Assembly: GCF_039540195.1 (NCBI RefSeq)
Contig: NZ_BAABEO010000001.1
Span: 124,001-188,000, forward strand
Source: Zafaria ginkgonis
Lineage (GTDB): Bacteria; Actinomycetota; Actinomycetes; Actinomycetales; Micrococcaceae
Direction: 5' to 3'
Length of the DNA: 64,000 nt
Each line of letters opens with the position of its first letter. Positions within the stretch are counted from its first letter, which is position 1. The translations under genes and the position numbers were made by a program. The notes under the pieces are model-generated. The model was not told the origin of the DNA and did not search any database. It saw nothing but the letters and a program-made list of their open reading frames with translations. This document shows, piece after piece, positions 1 to 8,350 of this stretch.

Positions 1-1826
1 CGGCCGGGAAGGGCCGCGAGGCGTTCCCCGGGAACGCCCTGGGAGGGGTTGGCCTCCAGCAGGGCCCGCGAGTACGGGTGGCGCGCGTCGTCGAACAGGT
101 CATCCACGGTGCCGACCTCCACCACTTCGCCGGCGTACATCACCACGCACCGGTCCGCGATGTCCGCAACCACGCCCCAGTCGTGGGTAACGAAGAGGAC
201 GGCGAGGTCGGTCAGGGCCTGGCGTTCGCGCAGGAGGTTGAGCACGCCGGCCTGGACCGTCACGTCCAGGGCCGTCGTCGGTTCGTCGGCGATCAGGAAC
301 TTGGGGTCCGCGGCCAGGGCCCGGGCGATGCACACGCGCTGGGCCATGCCGCCGGAAATCTCGTGCGGATAGAGCTTCAGCACGTTCTCCGGGTCCCGGA
401 TGTCCACCTGGGCCAAGAGTTCCAGCGCCCTGGCCCTGGCCGCCTTGCGGTCCAGGCCGGCATGGCGGCGCAGCGAGTTCGTCAGGATGGTGCCGACGGT
501 CAGGGACGGATCGAGGGCGGCGACCGGCTCCTGGAAGATCATCGAGATGCCGTTCCCGCGCGGGAGGGTGTCGCCGTCGTCGGACAGCTCGTACGTCTTC
601 CCCTCAAAGACCGCGGTGCCGCCGTCGACGTGCGCGCTGGGCGGGAGAAGCCCCGCCACGGCCCGGGCCGTGACGCTCTTGCCGCACCCGGATTCGCCCA
701 GCAGGGCGACGGTCTCTCCGGCGGCGACCTCGAACCCGACGTTCTGGACCACGGGGATGCGGGAGGCGCCGTGGCCGAAGCTCACGGTCACCCCGTCCAC
801 CGAGACCAGGGCGTCGCTGGGGCGGGAGGCCCCGCCGCCGGTGGTGGCGGCCGCGAGCCGCTGGTTGGCCACGAGCTTCCGGGCCCGGGCGCTGCGCCTG
901 GTCGCCGGCGGGCCCTGCCACCGCTCGGCGAGGGAGTCGCGCACGCCGTCGCCCACGAACCACAGGGCCAGGGTGGTGAGGGTGATGATGCCGCCGGTGG
1001 GCACCAGCATCCAGGGGCGCGTGTGGATGAGTTCGGCGGCGTCGCTGATCAGGTTTCCCCAGGTGGCGGTCGGGGGCTGGGGCCCCAGGCCGAGGAACTC
1101 CAGGCCGCTCTGCACCACCACGGCCACGCCGGACACCAAGGTCATCTGCACCACGATCACGCCGGCGACCTTGGACCGGACGTGCTTCCACATGATGCCC
1201 AGGTCGCCGATGCCGCTGATGCGGGCGAAGTCGATGTACTGCTCGGCCCGGACGCCGAGCGTGGCGGAGCGGACCACCTTGGCCACGGGCGGGGAGATCA
1301 GGATGCCGAAGACCACCATCGCGATGACGATGTTGTGGGGGAAGACCGCCAGCACGGCGAGCAGGAAGATCGTTGACGGGACCGCGATGATGCCGTCGAG
1401 GATCGAGCTCACGACCTGGTCGGTCCGGCCGGCCTTGAAGCCGGAGAGGATGCCCACGGGGACCCCGATGGCGAAGGCGACGGCGACAGTCAGCAGCGCC
1501 GGGCCCAGGGTGTTGGCGCCGCCGTAGAGCAGGCGGGAGTAGACGTCCCGGCCCAGGGTGTCCGTCCCCAGCCAGTGGGCGGCGGAAGGGCCCTGGCTCG
1601 CAGCGGCGAAGTCCGTGGCGTCGGAGGCGTAGGGCGCGATCCACGGCGCCAGGAAGCAGGCGGCGGCGAGCGCGATCAGGAAGAGGGCCGCTGCGACGGC
1701 GGCGCCCTTGCGCAGGTACCGCAGGAAGAATCCGGGGCGGCGCTCGCCGGCGGGTTGGGGTGCGGCCACGGAGGCGCCGGGTGCCGCCTCGGTGGCCGCC
1801 GGGGTGGTGGTTTGTGTGGTGGACAT
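1..1826 (-). CDS. Dipeptide/oligopeptide ABC transporter, fused permease (DppC-like) and ATPase (DppD-like), partial
   Basis: Open frame on the minus strand from ATG at 1826 through the left window edge, so the C-terminus is missing (at least 608 residues visible). The N-terminal half (about residues 25-310) is a DppC-type permease: a membrane segment near residue 30, then the HWLGTDTLGRDVYSR motif and further hydrophobic segments. From about residue 340 an ATPase domain follows, with Walker A GESGCGKS (about 377-384), signature ISGGMAQR (about 490), Walker B FLIADEPTTALD and switch histidine VTHD. It follows the permease gene after 2 bases, so both are one importer operon. Permease-ATPase fusions are known in actinobacterial peptide/nickel transporters. 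The substrate cannot be read from sequence. Confidence 0.9.
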   Translation of the reverse strand, partial: MSTTQTTTPAATEAAPGASVAAPQPAGERRPGFFLRYLRKGAAVAAALFLIALAAACFLAPWIAPYASDATDFAAASQGPSAAHWLGTDTLGRDVYSRLLYGGANTLGPALLTVAVAFAIGVPVGILSGFKAGRTDQVVSSILDGIIAVPSTIFLLAVLAVFPHNIVIAMVVFGILISPPVAKVVRSATLGVRAEQYIDFARISGIGDLGIMWKHVRSKVAGVIVVQMTLVSGVAVVVQSGLEFLGLGPQPPTATWGNLISDAAELIHTRPWMLVPTGGIITLTTLALWFVGDGVRDSLAERWQGPPATRRSARARKLVANQRLAAATTGGGASRPSDALVSVDGVTVSFGHGASRIPVVQNVGFEVAAGETVALLGESGCGKSVTARAVAGLLPPSAHVDGGTAVFEGKTYELSDDGDTLPRGNGISMIFQEPVAALDPSLTVGTILTNSLRRHAGLDRKAARARALELLAQVDIRDPENVLKLYPHEISGGMAQRVCIARALAADPKFLIADEPTTALDVTVQAGVLNLLRERQALTDLAVLFVTHDWGVVADIADRCVVMYAGEVVEVGTVDDLFDDARHPYSRALLEANPSQGVPGERLAALPG

Positions 1827-1828
1827 GC

Positions 1829-2770
1829 TCACTTCACCTGCACCTTCGGGTTGAGGCGGCGGTAGGTCAGGTCAAGGACCAGATTGACGAGGACAGCCAG
1901 GATGGCGAAGTAGACCACGACGCCCTGGATGGTGGTGATGTCCCGTTGGGAGGTGGCGCTGACGGCGATCCCGCCCAGCCCGGGCAGGCCGAAGATCTTC
2001 TCGATCAGGACGGTTCCGCCAAGGGACCCGACGAAGTTCAGCCCGATGATGGCCAGGATGGGGGCTGCCGAGTTACGCAGCGTGTGCCAGTAGACGATCG
2101 TGCCTTCGCGCACGCCGTCGGCTCGGTGGGCCAGCGTGTATTCGGCGGAGAGGCCGGTCAGCATGGCGTCGCGGGTCTGCTTCGCGATGCCGGCGAAGCC
2201 GCCGATCACCATGCTGAGCACGGGCAGCGTGATCGACGTGGCCCATCCGCTGAGGGAGACCGTGGGGCTGACGTAGCCGATCGCGGGGAAGATCGGGAAC
2301 GTGACCGCGAGCAGGGTCACGACGATCAGGGCGATCCAGAAGTTCGGGAGGGCGCTGCCGAAGACGGCCGCGAAGTCGACGGTCCGGCCCAGCCAGCGGC
2401 CGCGGTGGGCGCTGATGCAGCCGACCAGGACACCGAGGAACGCGGAGATCGCAACCGAGGGAATGACGATGGACAGGGTCACGCCGAGCCGCTCGTTGAG
2501 GCTTTGGACCACGTCCTGGCCGTTGACGATGGACTTGCCCATGTCGCCCTGGACCGCGTTGACCAGCCAGTGCCAGTACTGCAGCAGGAGGGGTTCGTTC
2601 AGCCCGAGCTCCTGCCGGAGCGCCTGGTACTCGGCGGGGGTGGCTTCGGCGCCGGCCAGGATCATGGCCGCGTCGCCGGGGGCGACCCCGATCAGGATGA
2701 ACGTCACGAAGGAGACGCCCAGCAGCAGCGGAATGCCGGACAGGAGCCGGCGGAGGATGATCTGGGTCAT
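1829..2770 (-). CDS. Dipeptide/oligopeptide ABC transporter permease (DppB-like)
   Basis: 313 residues with six predicted membrane segments. The N-terminus, MTQIILRRLLSGIPLLLGV, is typical of DppB/OppB permeases, and the C-terminal half carries the conserved permease loop that contacts the ATPase (region GLPGLGGIAVSA). It would form the transmembrane pore together with the permease half of the downstream fusion. The stop lies 2 bases before the downstream ATG, which implies translational coupling. A CapA-like and an MmgE/PrpD gene lie just upstream on the same strand, suggesting that the imported compound is processed by them. The substrate is unknown. Confidence 0.92.
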   Translation of the reverse strand: MTQIILRRLLSGIPLLLGVSFVTFILIGVAPGDAAMILAGAEATPAEYQALRQELGLNEPLLLQYWHWLVNAVQGDMGKSIVNGQDVVQSLNERLGVTLSIVIPSVAISAFLGVLVGCISAHRGRWLGRTVDFAAVFGSALPNFWIALIVVTLLAVTFPIFPAIGYVSPTVSLSGWATSITLPVLSMVIGGFAGIAKQTRDAMLTGLSAEYTLAHRADGVREGTIVYWHTLRNSAAPILAIIGLNFVGSLGGTVLIEKIFGLPGLGGIAVSATSQRDITTIQGVVVYFAILAVLVNLVLDLTYRRLNPKVQVK

Positions 2771-2803
2771 GGCCTCTGGGCCTCTCTGGAGTGGCGGCGC
2801 ACG

Positions 2804-3922
2804 TCAGCGCTCCAGGAAGTTGACGTGGCGGCCGCGGCGGATGAAGGTGGCGTCGAGCCCCGCGTCCCGGGTGATGGTCTCGACGTAGTCGATGGACTCC
2901 TGGGCCGCGTCGCCGTCCACGGGGACGGGGATGGCGTCGGTGTCGATCAGGCAGGGGATGAACCCGGCCTCGACGATCCCGTCCCGGTCCGCGACGACCC
3001 GGGCGATCATGGTGTGCCGCGAGTCGCGCGGGAACGGGAAGGGGGCCCGCCCGGGGTCCGGGCGGAAGAAATCCAGGCTCGGCGCGTTCTTGGGTCGGGG
3101 CCGTTTCCCGTGGTGCCCCAGCGGGTCAGACTCCTCCGTGTAGGCGGCGACGAAGTGGTTGATGCCGTGGAAGATGGGACGATCGCGGTACACCTCGACG
3201 CCGCGCAGGATGTGGGCGTGGTGCCCGATGACGACGTCGGCGCCCGCGTCGACGGCGGCGTGGGCCAGCGGCTGCTCGTAGAGGGCCAGCCGCGCGTGGA
3301 CGAAGCCCATGCCCTTGTGCAGGCTCACGCAGACGACGTCGGCCTCCTCCTTCAGGGCGGCGATGTCCAGTTCCATCGCGGCCAGCGACTCGGGATCGAG
3401 GCTGGTGAATTCCGCGGGCGCGCTGCCGGGGGAGGCGATGTCGAGTTCGTAGTGGTTGATGATCCGGATCGGGGCGACGCCGGCCTTGACGGTGGTCGCC
3501 CACGATTCGCGCGGCCCCACGGCGTTGTAGCTGAGGAAGCCGAAGCGGATTCCGTCGCGTTCGACGATCGCGGGCCGCCGGGCCTCGGCGATGGTCATGC
3601 CCGCCCCGGTGTGCTCGATGCCGCGCTCCCGCAGCGCGGCCATCGAGTCGCCGATGCCGTGGGGCCCCTGGTCGAACATGTGGTTGCTGGCCATCGTCAT
3701 GACGGCAAAGCCGCAATCGGCGACGCTGTCCAGGAAGGCCGGCGGGTTGGCGGGGGCCGGGATGTCGACGACGCAGACCTGCCCGCGGTCCGTGTGCGGC
3801 CACTCGAGCTGTCCGATCGCGATGTCGCTGGACCGGAGGATGTCGCGGCTGGGCGCGAAGTAGCGCTCGGGGTTCGGGGCGGAGAGCATGACGTCTCCGA
3901 CGAAGGCCATTTCAACGGGCAT
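2804..3922 (-). CDS. CapA family protein (metallophosphatase-like, poly-gamma-glutamate synthesis CapA fold)
   Basis: 372 residues. Metallophosphatase-type motifs are visible: FVGDVML near residues 7-13, ASNHMFDQG near 73-81, a histidine in HKGMGF, and GHHAHILRGVEVY with a following GINHF near 240-262. In the family these supply metal ligands and nucleotide or peptide binding residues. No signal peptide or N-terminal membrane anchor is seen, unlike capsule-type CapA, so a cytosolic role is likely. Its ATG overlaps the end of the upstream MmgE/PrpD gene by 11 bases. The context with a peptide-type importer suggests catabolism of an amide or dicarboxylate compound, which is inference. Confidence 0.85.
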   Translation of the reverse strand: MPVEMAFVGDVMLSAPNPERYFAPSRDILRSSDIAIGQLEWPHTDRGQVCVVDIPAPANPPAFLDSVADCGFAVMTMASNHMFDQGPHGIGDSMAALRERGIEHTGAGMTIAEARRPAIVERDGIRFGFLSYNAVGPRESWATTVKAGVAPIRIINHYELDIASPGSAPAEFTSLDPESLAAMELDIAALKEEADVVCVSLHKGMGFVHARLALYEQPLAHAAVDAGADVVIGHHAHILRGVEVYRDRPIFHGINHFVAAYTEESDPLGHHGKRPRPKNAPSLDFFRPDPGRAPFPFPRDSRHTMIARVVADRDGIVEAGFIPCLIDTDAIPVPVDGDAAQESIDYVETITRDAGLDATFIRRGRHVNFLER

Positions 3923-5333
3923 GGGTGGAGCTTCCTTTCACGGAGGCGTTGGCGGAGGCGAAGTGGCGGTCGATGACGTCCCGGACGGACGGCCGGTGGC
4001 GCAGCTGCAGCAGGTCAGCGGCCAGCTCCTCGGGGTCCGCGATGGGCCGTGCGGAATGGGCGGAGTTGTCGATGAACTTGGCGGTGAGCGCCGCGGCGTC
4101 CAGGGGCGATTCGGCGCTGCCGCGCGGCCGGTCGACGTCCAGGACGACCGTCTGGCCGTCGTCCAGGTGCAGGGTGGTGAGTCCGGAGGTCATGTGTTCC
4201 GGACGGTCGCGGTTGGGGTCCACGGTGAAGGAGACCTTCTCGGCGACGGCGAGCAGGTCCGGGCGGCGCAGCTGCTCGGGGGTGAAGGACGCCAGGGTGA
4301 TGTCTCCGTCCACCAGGGCCAGCGCCACCGTGTAGGGGAGGCTGAACTTCGCGTCGATCGCCAGACGGGGAGCGCGCTTGGCCGCCAGCGGCTCGGCGAG
4401 CATGGTGTTGACGGGGGCCCCGCTGAGCTCGATCGAGCGGATGCGTTCCACCTCGACGTGCTCGCGCAGGCGCAGCGCCGCGTCGACGAAGGCGTGGGTG
4501 CCGCGGCAGCTCGGCCAGGGCTTGAAGCTGACCTTCGGGCCCCAGAAGGTTTCGCCGAACCCGTCGAGGAGGGCCTCGGCGTCGTCCGCGGCCAGGCCCG
4601 CGTAGGCGGCGAAGAAGCCCGCCTTGCCCTCCAGCGGGGCGGCGAAGCCGCGCAGTCCGCGCGCGGCCAGTTCGACGCCGCGGACGGCGGCGTGGCAGGC
4701 GAAGGCGTCCCGGACGGCCCGCATGTGCGAGTCGGGGCTGTTCTTGATTTCGCCGCTTGCCGACATCTGGGACAGGGTGAAGGTGACAGCGTCCACCAGC
4801 TGCGCGGGCGGGAGGCCGGCGATCAGTCCGCCGGCGAACGTGGCGCCGATGGCCCCGGCCAGCGGCGGGGGATACCAGCCGCGCTGGGCGAGCCGGTCCC
4901 CGGACACCGCCGCGATGCGGCAGGTGATGTCGCAGCCGATCGCGATGGCGGCCAGGGCCTCCGCTCCGCTGGCGTCGTGGTGTTCGGCCAGGGCGAGCAC
5001 CACGGGAATCACCTGGGCGTTGGGGTGTGCGGCCAGCCCGTCCACGGCGTCCTCGAAGTCGAGCGCGTGGGCCGCGGCGCCGTTGGCGAAGGCGGCCGCG
5101 GCGGCGGAGGTCCGCAGTCCGGTCCCGAGCACGGTGCTGCGGCCCGCGGCGGCCTCCTCGGCGACCAGCTCGGCGAACGGGGCCACCCCGTCGGCCAGGG
5201 TCGAGGCGGCCAGGGTGACGCCCACGGCGTCGAGCAGCGACAGCGATGCCGCGGACAGCGCGGCGGCCGGAAGGGGCGCAGCGCCCAGGGCGGCCACGCG
5301 CTCCGCCAGTTCGAGGGTTAGTGCTCTTGCCAC
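3912..5333 (-). CDS. MmgE/PrpD family protein
   Basis: 473 residues, full length for the family, which includes 2-methylcitrate dehydratase, cis-aconitate decarboxylase and iminodisuccinate epimerase. Visible family segments are the helical N-terminus ending in LLDAVGVTLAAS, the region ANGAAAHALDFEDAVDG, and the C-terminal-domain segment FKPWPSCRGTHAFVDAA. It starts with GTG at 5333, chosen because GGAG lies 8 bases upstream and the promoter lies just beyond. It is the first gene of the operon with CapA and the ABC importer. The reaction is probably dehydration or epimerisation of a tricarboxylate or dicarboxylate derivative; the substrate is unknown. Confidence 0.88.
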   Translation of the reverse strand: MARALTLELAERVAALGAAPLPAAALSAASLSLLDAVGVTLAASTLADGVAPFAELVAEEAAAGRSTVLGTGLRTSAAAAAFANGAAAHALDFEDAVDGLAAHPNAQVIPVVLALAEHHDASGAEALAAIAIGCDITCRIAAVSGDRLAQRGWYPPPLAGAIGATFAGGLIAGLPPAQLVDAVTFTLSQMSASGEIKNSPDSHMRAVRDAFACHAAVRGVELAARGLRGFAAPLEGKAGFFAAYAGLAADDAEALLDGFGETFWGPKVSFKPWPSCRGTHAFVDAALRLREHVEVERIRSIELSGAPVNTMLAEPLAAKRAPRLAIDAKFSLPYTVALALVDGDITLASFTPEQLRRPDLLAVAEKVSFTVDPNRDRPEHMTSGLTTLHLDDGQTVVLDVDRPRGSAESPLDAAALTAKFIDNSAHSARPIADPEELAADLLQLRHRPSVRDVIDRHFASANASVKGSSTHAR

Positions 5334-5353
5334 GAGTGAACTCCATCGTTATC

Positions 5354-5400
5354 TCAGGAAACCTGATAAAGAGAGTCACACGGGGAAAAACGATTGTCAA
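5354..5400 (-). promoter_or_regulatory. Promoter and operator of the MmgE/PrpD-CapA-ABC operon
   Basis: Reading on the minus strand, a perfect -35 hexamer TTGACA lies at 5400-5395. A weak -10 region (about GACTCT near 5377-5372) follows, then the palindrome TCAGG-AAA-CCTGA at 5354-5366 between the -10 and the GTG start. The palindrome is placed where a repressor would block transcription. The adjacent MarR-type or PaaX-type regulator is the natural candidate, by inference. Confidence 0.55.
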
Positions 5401-5488
5401 CGGTTCGCCCGGACGTAAATTTGTCGCGTATTTTCCGCCCGAGGGGTCGGTAAGGGAGGTCCCCAGGGAGGGGCGGGGCCGCGGGGCG

Positions 5489-5989
5489 TTACGGGATCCG
5501 GAACTGCGGGGAGTGGAGCCGGATGTTGTTGCGGCACGTGCGCAGCGCGCCGAGCAGTGCACTCCGCTCCGTGCCGTCCAGGCCGTCCAGCATCCGGTCC
5601 TCGATCGCGGCGATCCGCGCCGCGTGCTCGGTGAGGAAGGCCTGGCCTGCGGGCGTGAGGGAAATGATCAGCCGCCGGCGCCGGGCCGGGTCCTCGCGCC
5701 GGGAGATGAAGCCGCGCTGGGACAGGGCGGAGACCAGGTCGGCGGCCGACTGCGGGCGCATGAAGGAGAACCGGGCCAGGTCGGACTGGGTCATGTCCGG
5801 CCGCCGCTGCAGGGCGGTCAGGGCGGTGTACTGCAGCGCCGTGACCCCGGTGGGGCGAAGCACCTCGTCCAGGGCGCTGCGGATGCCGGCTTCGAGCTGC
5901 TTGATCACGTACATGATCGTGGGTTCGGACGGAAGGGCCTCCCCGGCCGTGAGGGTCTGTTCGGAGCCCCCCGTTGATGCTGTCGGCAT
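5489..5989 (-). CDS. MarR family transcriptional regulator
   Basis: 166 residues. The winged helix-turn-helix is clear: MTQSDLARFSFMRPQSAADLVSALSQRGFI forms the recognition region and REDPARRRRLIISLT the wing. ATG at 5989 is chosen because AAAGGAGATC precedes it at good spacing; longer in-frame extensions have no such site. It lies on the same strand just downstream of a PaaX-type gene and points at the MmgE/PrpD operon. It probably controls that operon in response to its substrate, by inference from position and the palindrome in its promoter. Confidence 0.9.
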   Translation of the reverse strand: MPTASTGGSEQTLTAGEALPSEPTIMYVIKQLEAGIRSALDEVLRPTGVTALQYTALTALQRRPDMTQSDLARFSFMRPQSAADLVSALSQRGFISRREDPARRRRLIISLTPAGQAFLTEHAARIAAIEDRMLDGLDGTERSALLGALRTCRNNIRLHSPQFRIP

Positions 5990-6048
5990 GGCGGATCTCC
6001 TTTGATTGCTGGCCGGTGTGGGGTTGTTCGCGGGCCCGGTGGCCGGTC

Positions 6049-6987
6049 CTAGATGGCGGTGCCGCCCCAGGGGGAGTGGGGCTGGGCCAGTTGGGCGAGC
6101 TGCTCGTCGTGGCCGGCGATGATCTGCCGGAAGCGCAGGACGGCGTTGGGCGCCAGCGCGTCGTAGATGGCCATGAAAAGCGTCCGGGCGCGCGGCCGCG
6201 GCCAGTTGGGCGGCAGCAGTTCGGCGGGCAGTTCGGGATCGATGCTCCGGAACGCCAGCCATTCGCTGGTGAGCATGGTCCGGCGGATCAGCGCCTGGGA
6301 CGGTTCCACGGCAGCCGTGGTCACCTGGCGCAGGGTCTCCTGGTGCCGGGCGATGAAGTCCTCGTAGGCCGCCGCGAGGCTCTCCAAATCGAAGGCCTGC
6401 GCAAGGGCGTCGGGGGTCTCCAAACGCCCCCGCCACCGGGCTCGCATCACGTGCCCCCGGCCCACGTGGAGTTCGTCGAGCAGGGCGAGCGCCTCGGCTT
6501 CCAGGTTGCGGGGGCTGATCCACATGCCGTCTTGGAGAACGCCGAAATGCAGGGCCTTCAGCCCGTTGCGCAGGTGCCTCCGCGTGTCCCGTTCCGTCTC
6601 CGGGATCGAGTAGCTGACCACCGTCCACTGCCCGTCCCAGTCCGTGAAGTCGGCGCCGAACTTGATGGCGCGGTCCAGCCGTTGCAGCTGGTCCTGGACG
6701 ATCGGCGAGGGAATGCCGTAGAAGGTGGTGCGGCCCTGCTTCGACTGGGTCAGCAGGCCGGCGGCCGTGAGCCGGCGCATGGCCTGGCGGGAGGCCATCT
6801 CGTTGGCGCCGAACTCGGCCAGCAGGCTCACCAGGGCCGCAGAGGGGAGCGGCTCCGAGCGGGCGTACCAGTAGTCGCCAAGGAGGCTCACGAGGATGTG
6901 CTGCGAGTCCTTGCCGGTGTGGGGGCGGGGCAGCCGAGACGCGTCGGCGGGCGCCGGGGCCGTGCCGGGCGGAGCGGGATTCTTCAT
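6049..6987 (-). CDS. PaaX family transcriptional regulator
   Basis: 312 residues. The N-terminal winged helix (about 30-90) contains LVSLLAEFGANEMASRQAMRRLTAAGLL. The central PaaX domain has WDGQWTVVSYSIPE (about 120) and the C-terminal domain ends with LFMAIYDALAP. PaaX proteins repress phenylacetyl-CoA or other aromatic catabolic genes and respond to CoA thioesters. No such genes are in this window, so this is a homologue whose target is not shown. The next gene on the strand is MarR-type, 59 bases downstream. Confidence 0.9.
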   Translation of the reverse strand: MKNPAPPGTAPAPADASRLPRPHTGKDSQHILVSLLGDYWYARSEPLPSAALVSLLAEFGANEMASRQAMRRLTAAGLLTQSKQGRTTFYGIPSPIVQDQLQRLDRAIKFGADFTDWDGQWTVVSYSIPETERDTRRHLRNGLKALHFGVLQDGMWISPRNLEAEALALLDELHVGRGHVMRARWRGRLETPDALAQAFDLESLAAAYEDFIARHQETLRQVTTAAVEPSQALIRRTMLTSEWLAFRSIDPELPAELLPPNWPRPRARTLFMAIYDALAPNAVLRFRQIIAGHDEQLAQLAQPHSPWGGTAI

Positions 6988-7036
6988 GGGACCACCACCA
7001 TACGTCGGGGGTGGCCGTGGCGGTTCGGGGAGCGTT

Positions 7037-7603
7037 TCATCCCGCGGCCTTCATGCTGGCGGCCTCGACGGATGCGGCCCCGACGGCGATGGTGAGGGGG
7101 TCGAGCTCCAGGCCGGGCGGGTACGCTCCGCCGAACAGTTCGCTGCCCTCGCCGGTCAGGATCGGGACCAGGGGCGGCCATAGGAGCGTTTCCCCGATCC
7201 GGGCCGGGGCGGCCGGCCGCAGCGTGGCCAGCTGGATCCGCCGGTCGTCCGGTTTCCCGGTGGCGGCGGACAGTGACCCGCCCGCGGGCGTCAGTTCGAC
7301 CGCGGGGCGGTCGACGGTGATGGCGAGCGCGCCGAAGTGGCCGCTGAAGCGGACGGTTCCTCCGAAGCGGAGCGTCCAGGCGTCCGGCCCCGGGTTTGCC
7401 GCGGCGGCTGCGGGGAACCGGAACAGGCCGGTGGCGTCGACGTCGGCGCCGTCGGAGATCGCGCAGGTTCCGTCCGCCATCGATGTCAGGTACGCGACGA
7501 AGGAGCCCTTGACCCTCCAATACAGCCCGGAGGGGACGTCGCCGGGGATGAGGTCCGTTTCCACGTACCAAGAGTTCCGGTCGTCACTGATTTTGTCAAA
7601 CAT
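7037..7603 (-). CDS. HtaA domain-containing protein (heme-binding type)
   Basis: 188 residues. The HtaA family pattern is visible: GLYWRVKGSFVAYL near residue 27 (family form GxLxWxVKxSFxxY), an FRF strand, then the RFGGTVRFSGHFGAL block and the later DPLTIAVG strand. In corynebacteria HtaA domains bind hemin at the cell surface. This copy has no signal peptide and no C-terminal anchor, so it is either cytosolic or only a divergent domain. AGGAA precedes the ATG. It sits beside an iron-enzyme and CDGSH operon, which fits a heme/iron theme but does not prove it. Confidence 0.72.
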   Translation of the reverse strand: MFDKISDDRNSWYVETDLIPGDVPSGLYWRVKGSFVAYLTSMADGTCAISDGADVDATGLFRFPAAAAANPGPDAWTLRFGGTVRFSGHFGALAITVDRPAVELTPAGGSLSAATGKPDDRRIQLATLRPAAPARIGETLLWPPLVPILTGEGSELFGGAYPPGLELDPLTIAVGAASVEAASMKAAG

Positions 7604-7883
7604 TTATGGGTTCCTATGCTGCCGCTCACACGTATTCCCGAGAGGTGTCCGCCCGGATTTTGGCCCTTCTGATGCGCCCTCCCCTTTTCGCGGATCCCGC
7701 CGGCGTGCACCGGGGCCGGCCCTCTGCCGCGCGGGGTCGCGACCGCAGCGACATCCCCTCGGCCGGGCCCTGGGCGCCGGCCGAGGGCGGCAACTCCGTG
7801 TCGGGGAGCCCCGTTGGCGGCGCGTTGGAACATAGTGGTGTACCCGGTGGTTGTACTCCGGGTTGGGAAAGGAGAAGCGACCA

Positions 7884-8099
7884 ATGAACGATCAGCAAAC
7901 GGTGAGTATCGGAGACCTGGATGCGGTGCCCGAGGGAGCGGACAGGTTCATCGTGCGGGACCGGAGCCGGGACCTGGTCCTCGGCGACGTGCGGAAGGCC
8001 GACGACGCGCGGTTCGAGGCCCGTAGGGCCGACGGATACTTCGCCGGTGCCTTCAAAACGCTGGCCGAAGCGATGCGGACCCTCGCCGGCGACCGGTAG
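7884..8099 (+). CDS. Small protein of unknown function
   Basis: 71 residues, rich in Asp and Arg, with no membrane segment or known motif. The ATG at 7884 is supported by AAAGGAG 8 bases upstream; an upstream TTG in the same frame has no such site. It stands alone upstream of the iron-enzyme operon and divergent from the HtaA gene. It probably encodes a small soluble protein. I do not recognise the family. Confidence 0.6.
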   Translation: MNDQQTVSIGDLDAVPEGADRFIVRDRSRDLVLGDVRKADDARFEARRADGYFAGAFKTLAEAMRTLAGDR

Positions 8100-8350
8100 G
8101 CAAGGCGCACGCGCCGAACCCCTGGCGGACTGGCTCCACCGGGGTCGGCGCCATGGCCAAAAGCCTGCGGCACTTCCCGCTCTCTGGCCGAAGCGAAATC
8201 AAGGGACTGCTTCACACCCTTGACATGCCCGGGTGCGGGGAGAAGGGTGGGCGGTACGGGACCGTGAGCTCGGCGGGCCGATCTGTCCGGCTGCCCGGCA
8301 GCCGATCAAAGGTGATGCCGGGCTGGCCCCCCTGGACAGAGGAGGACCCC

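Noticed and set aside
78..3976. Long plus-strand frames over the first 4 kb (432 and 738 codons)
   Set aside because: They mirror the clear minus-strand ABC, CapA and permease genes; composition is Gly/Asp/His-rich without any domain.
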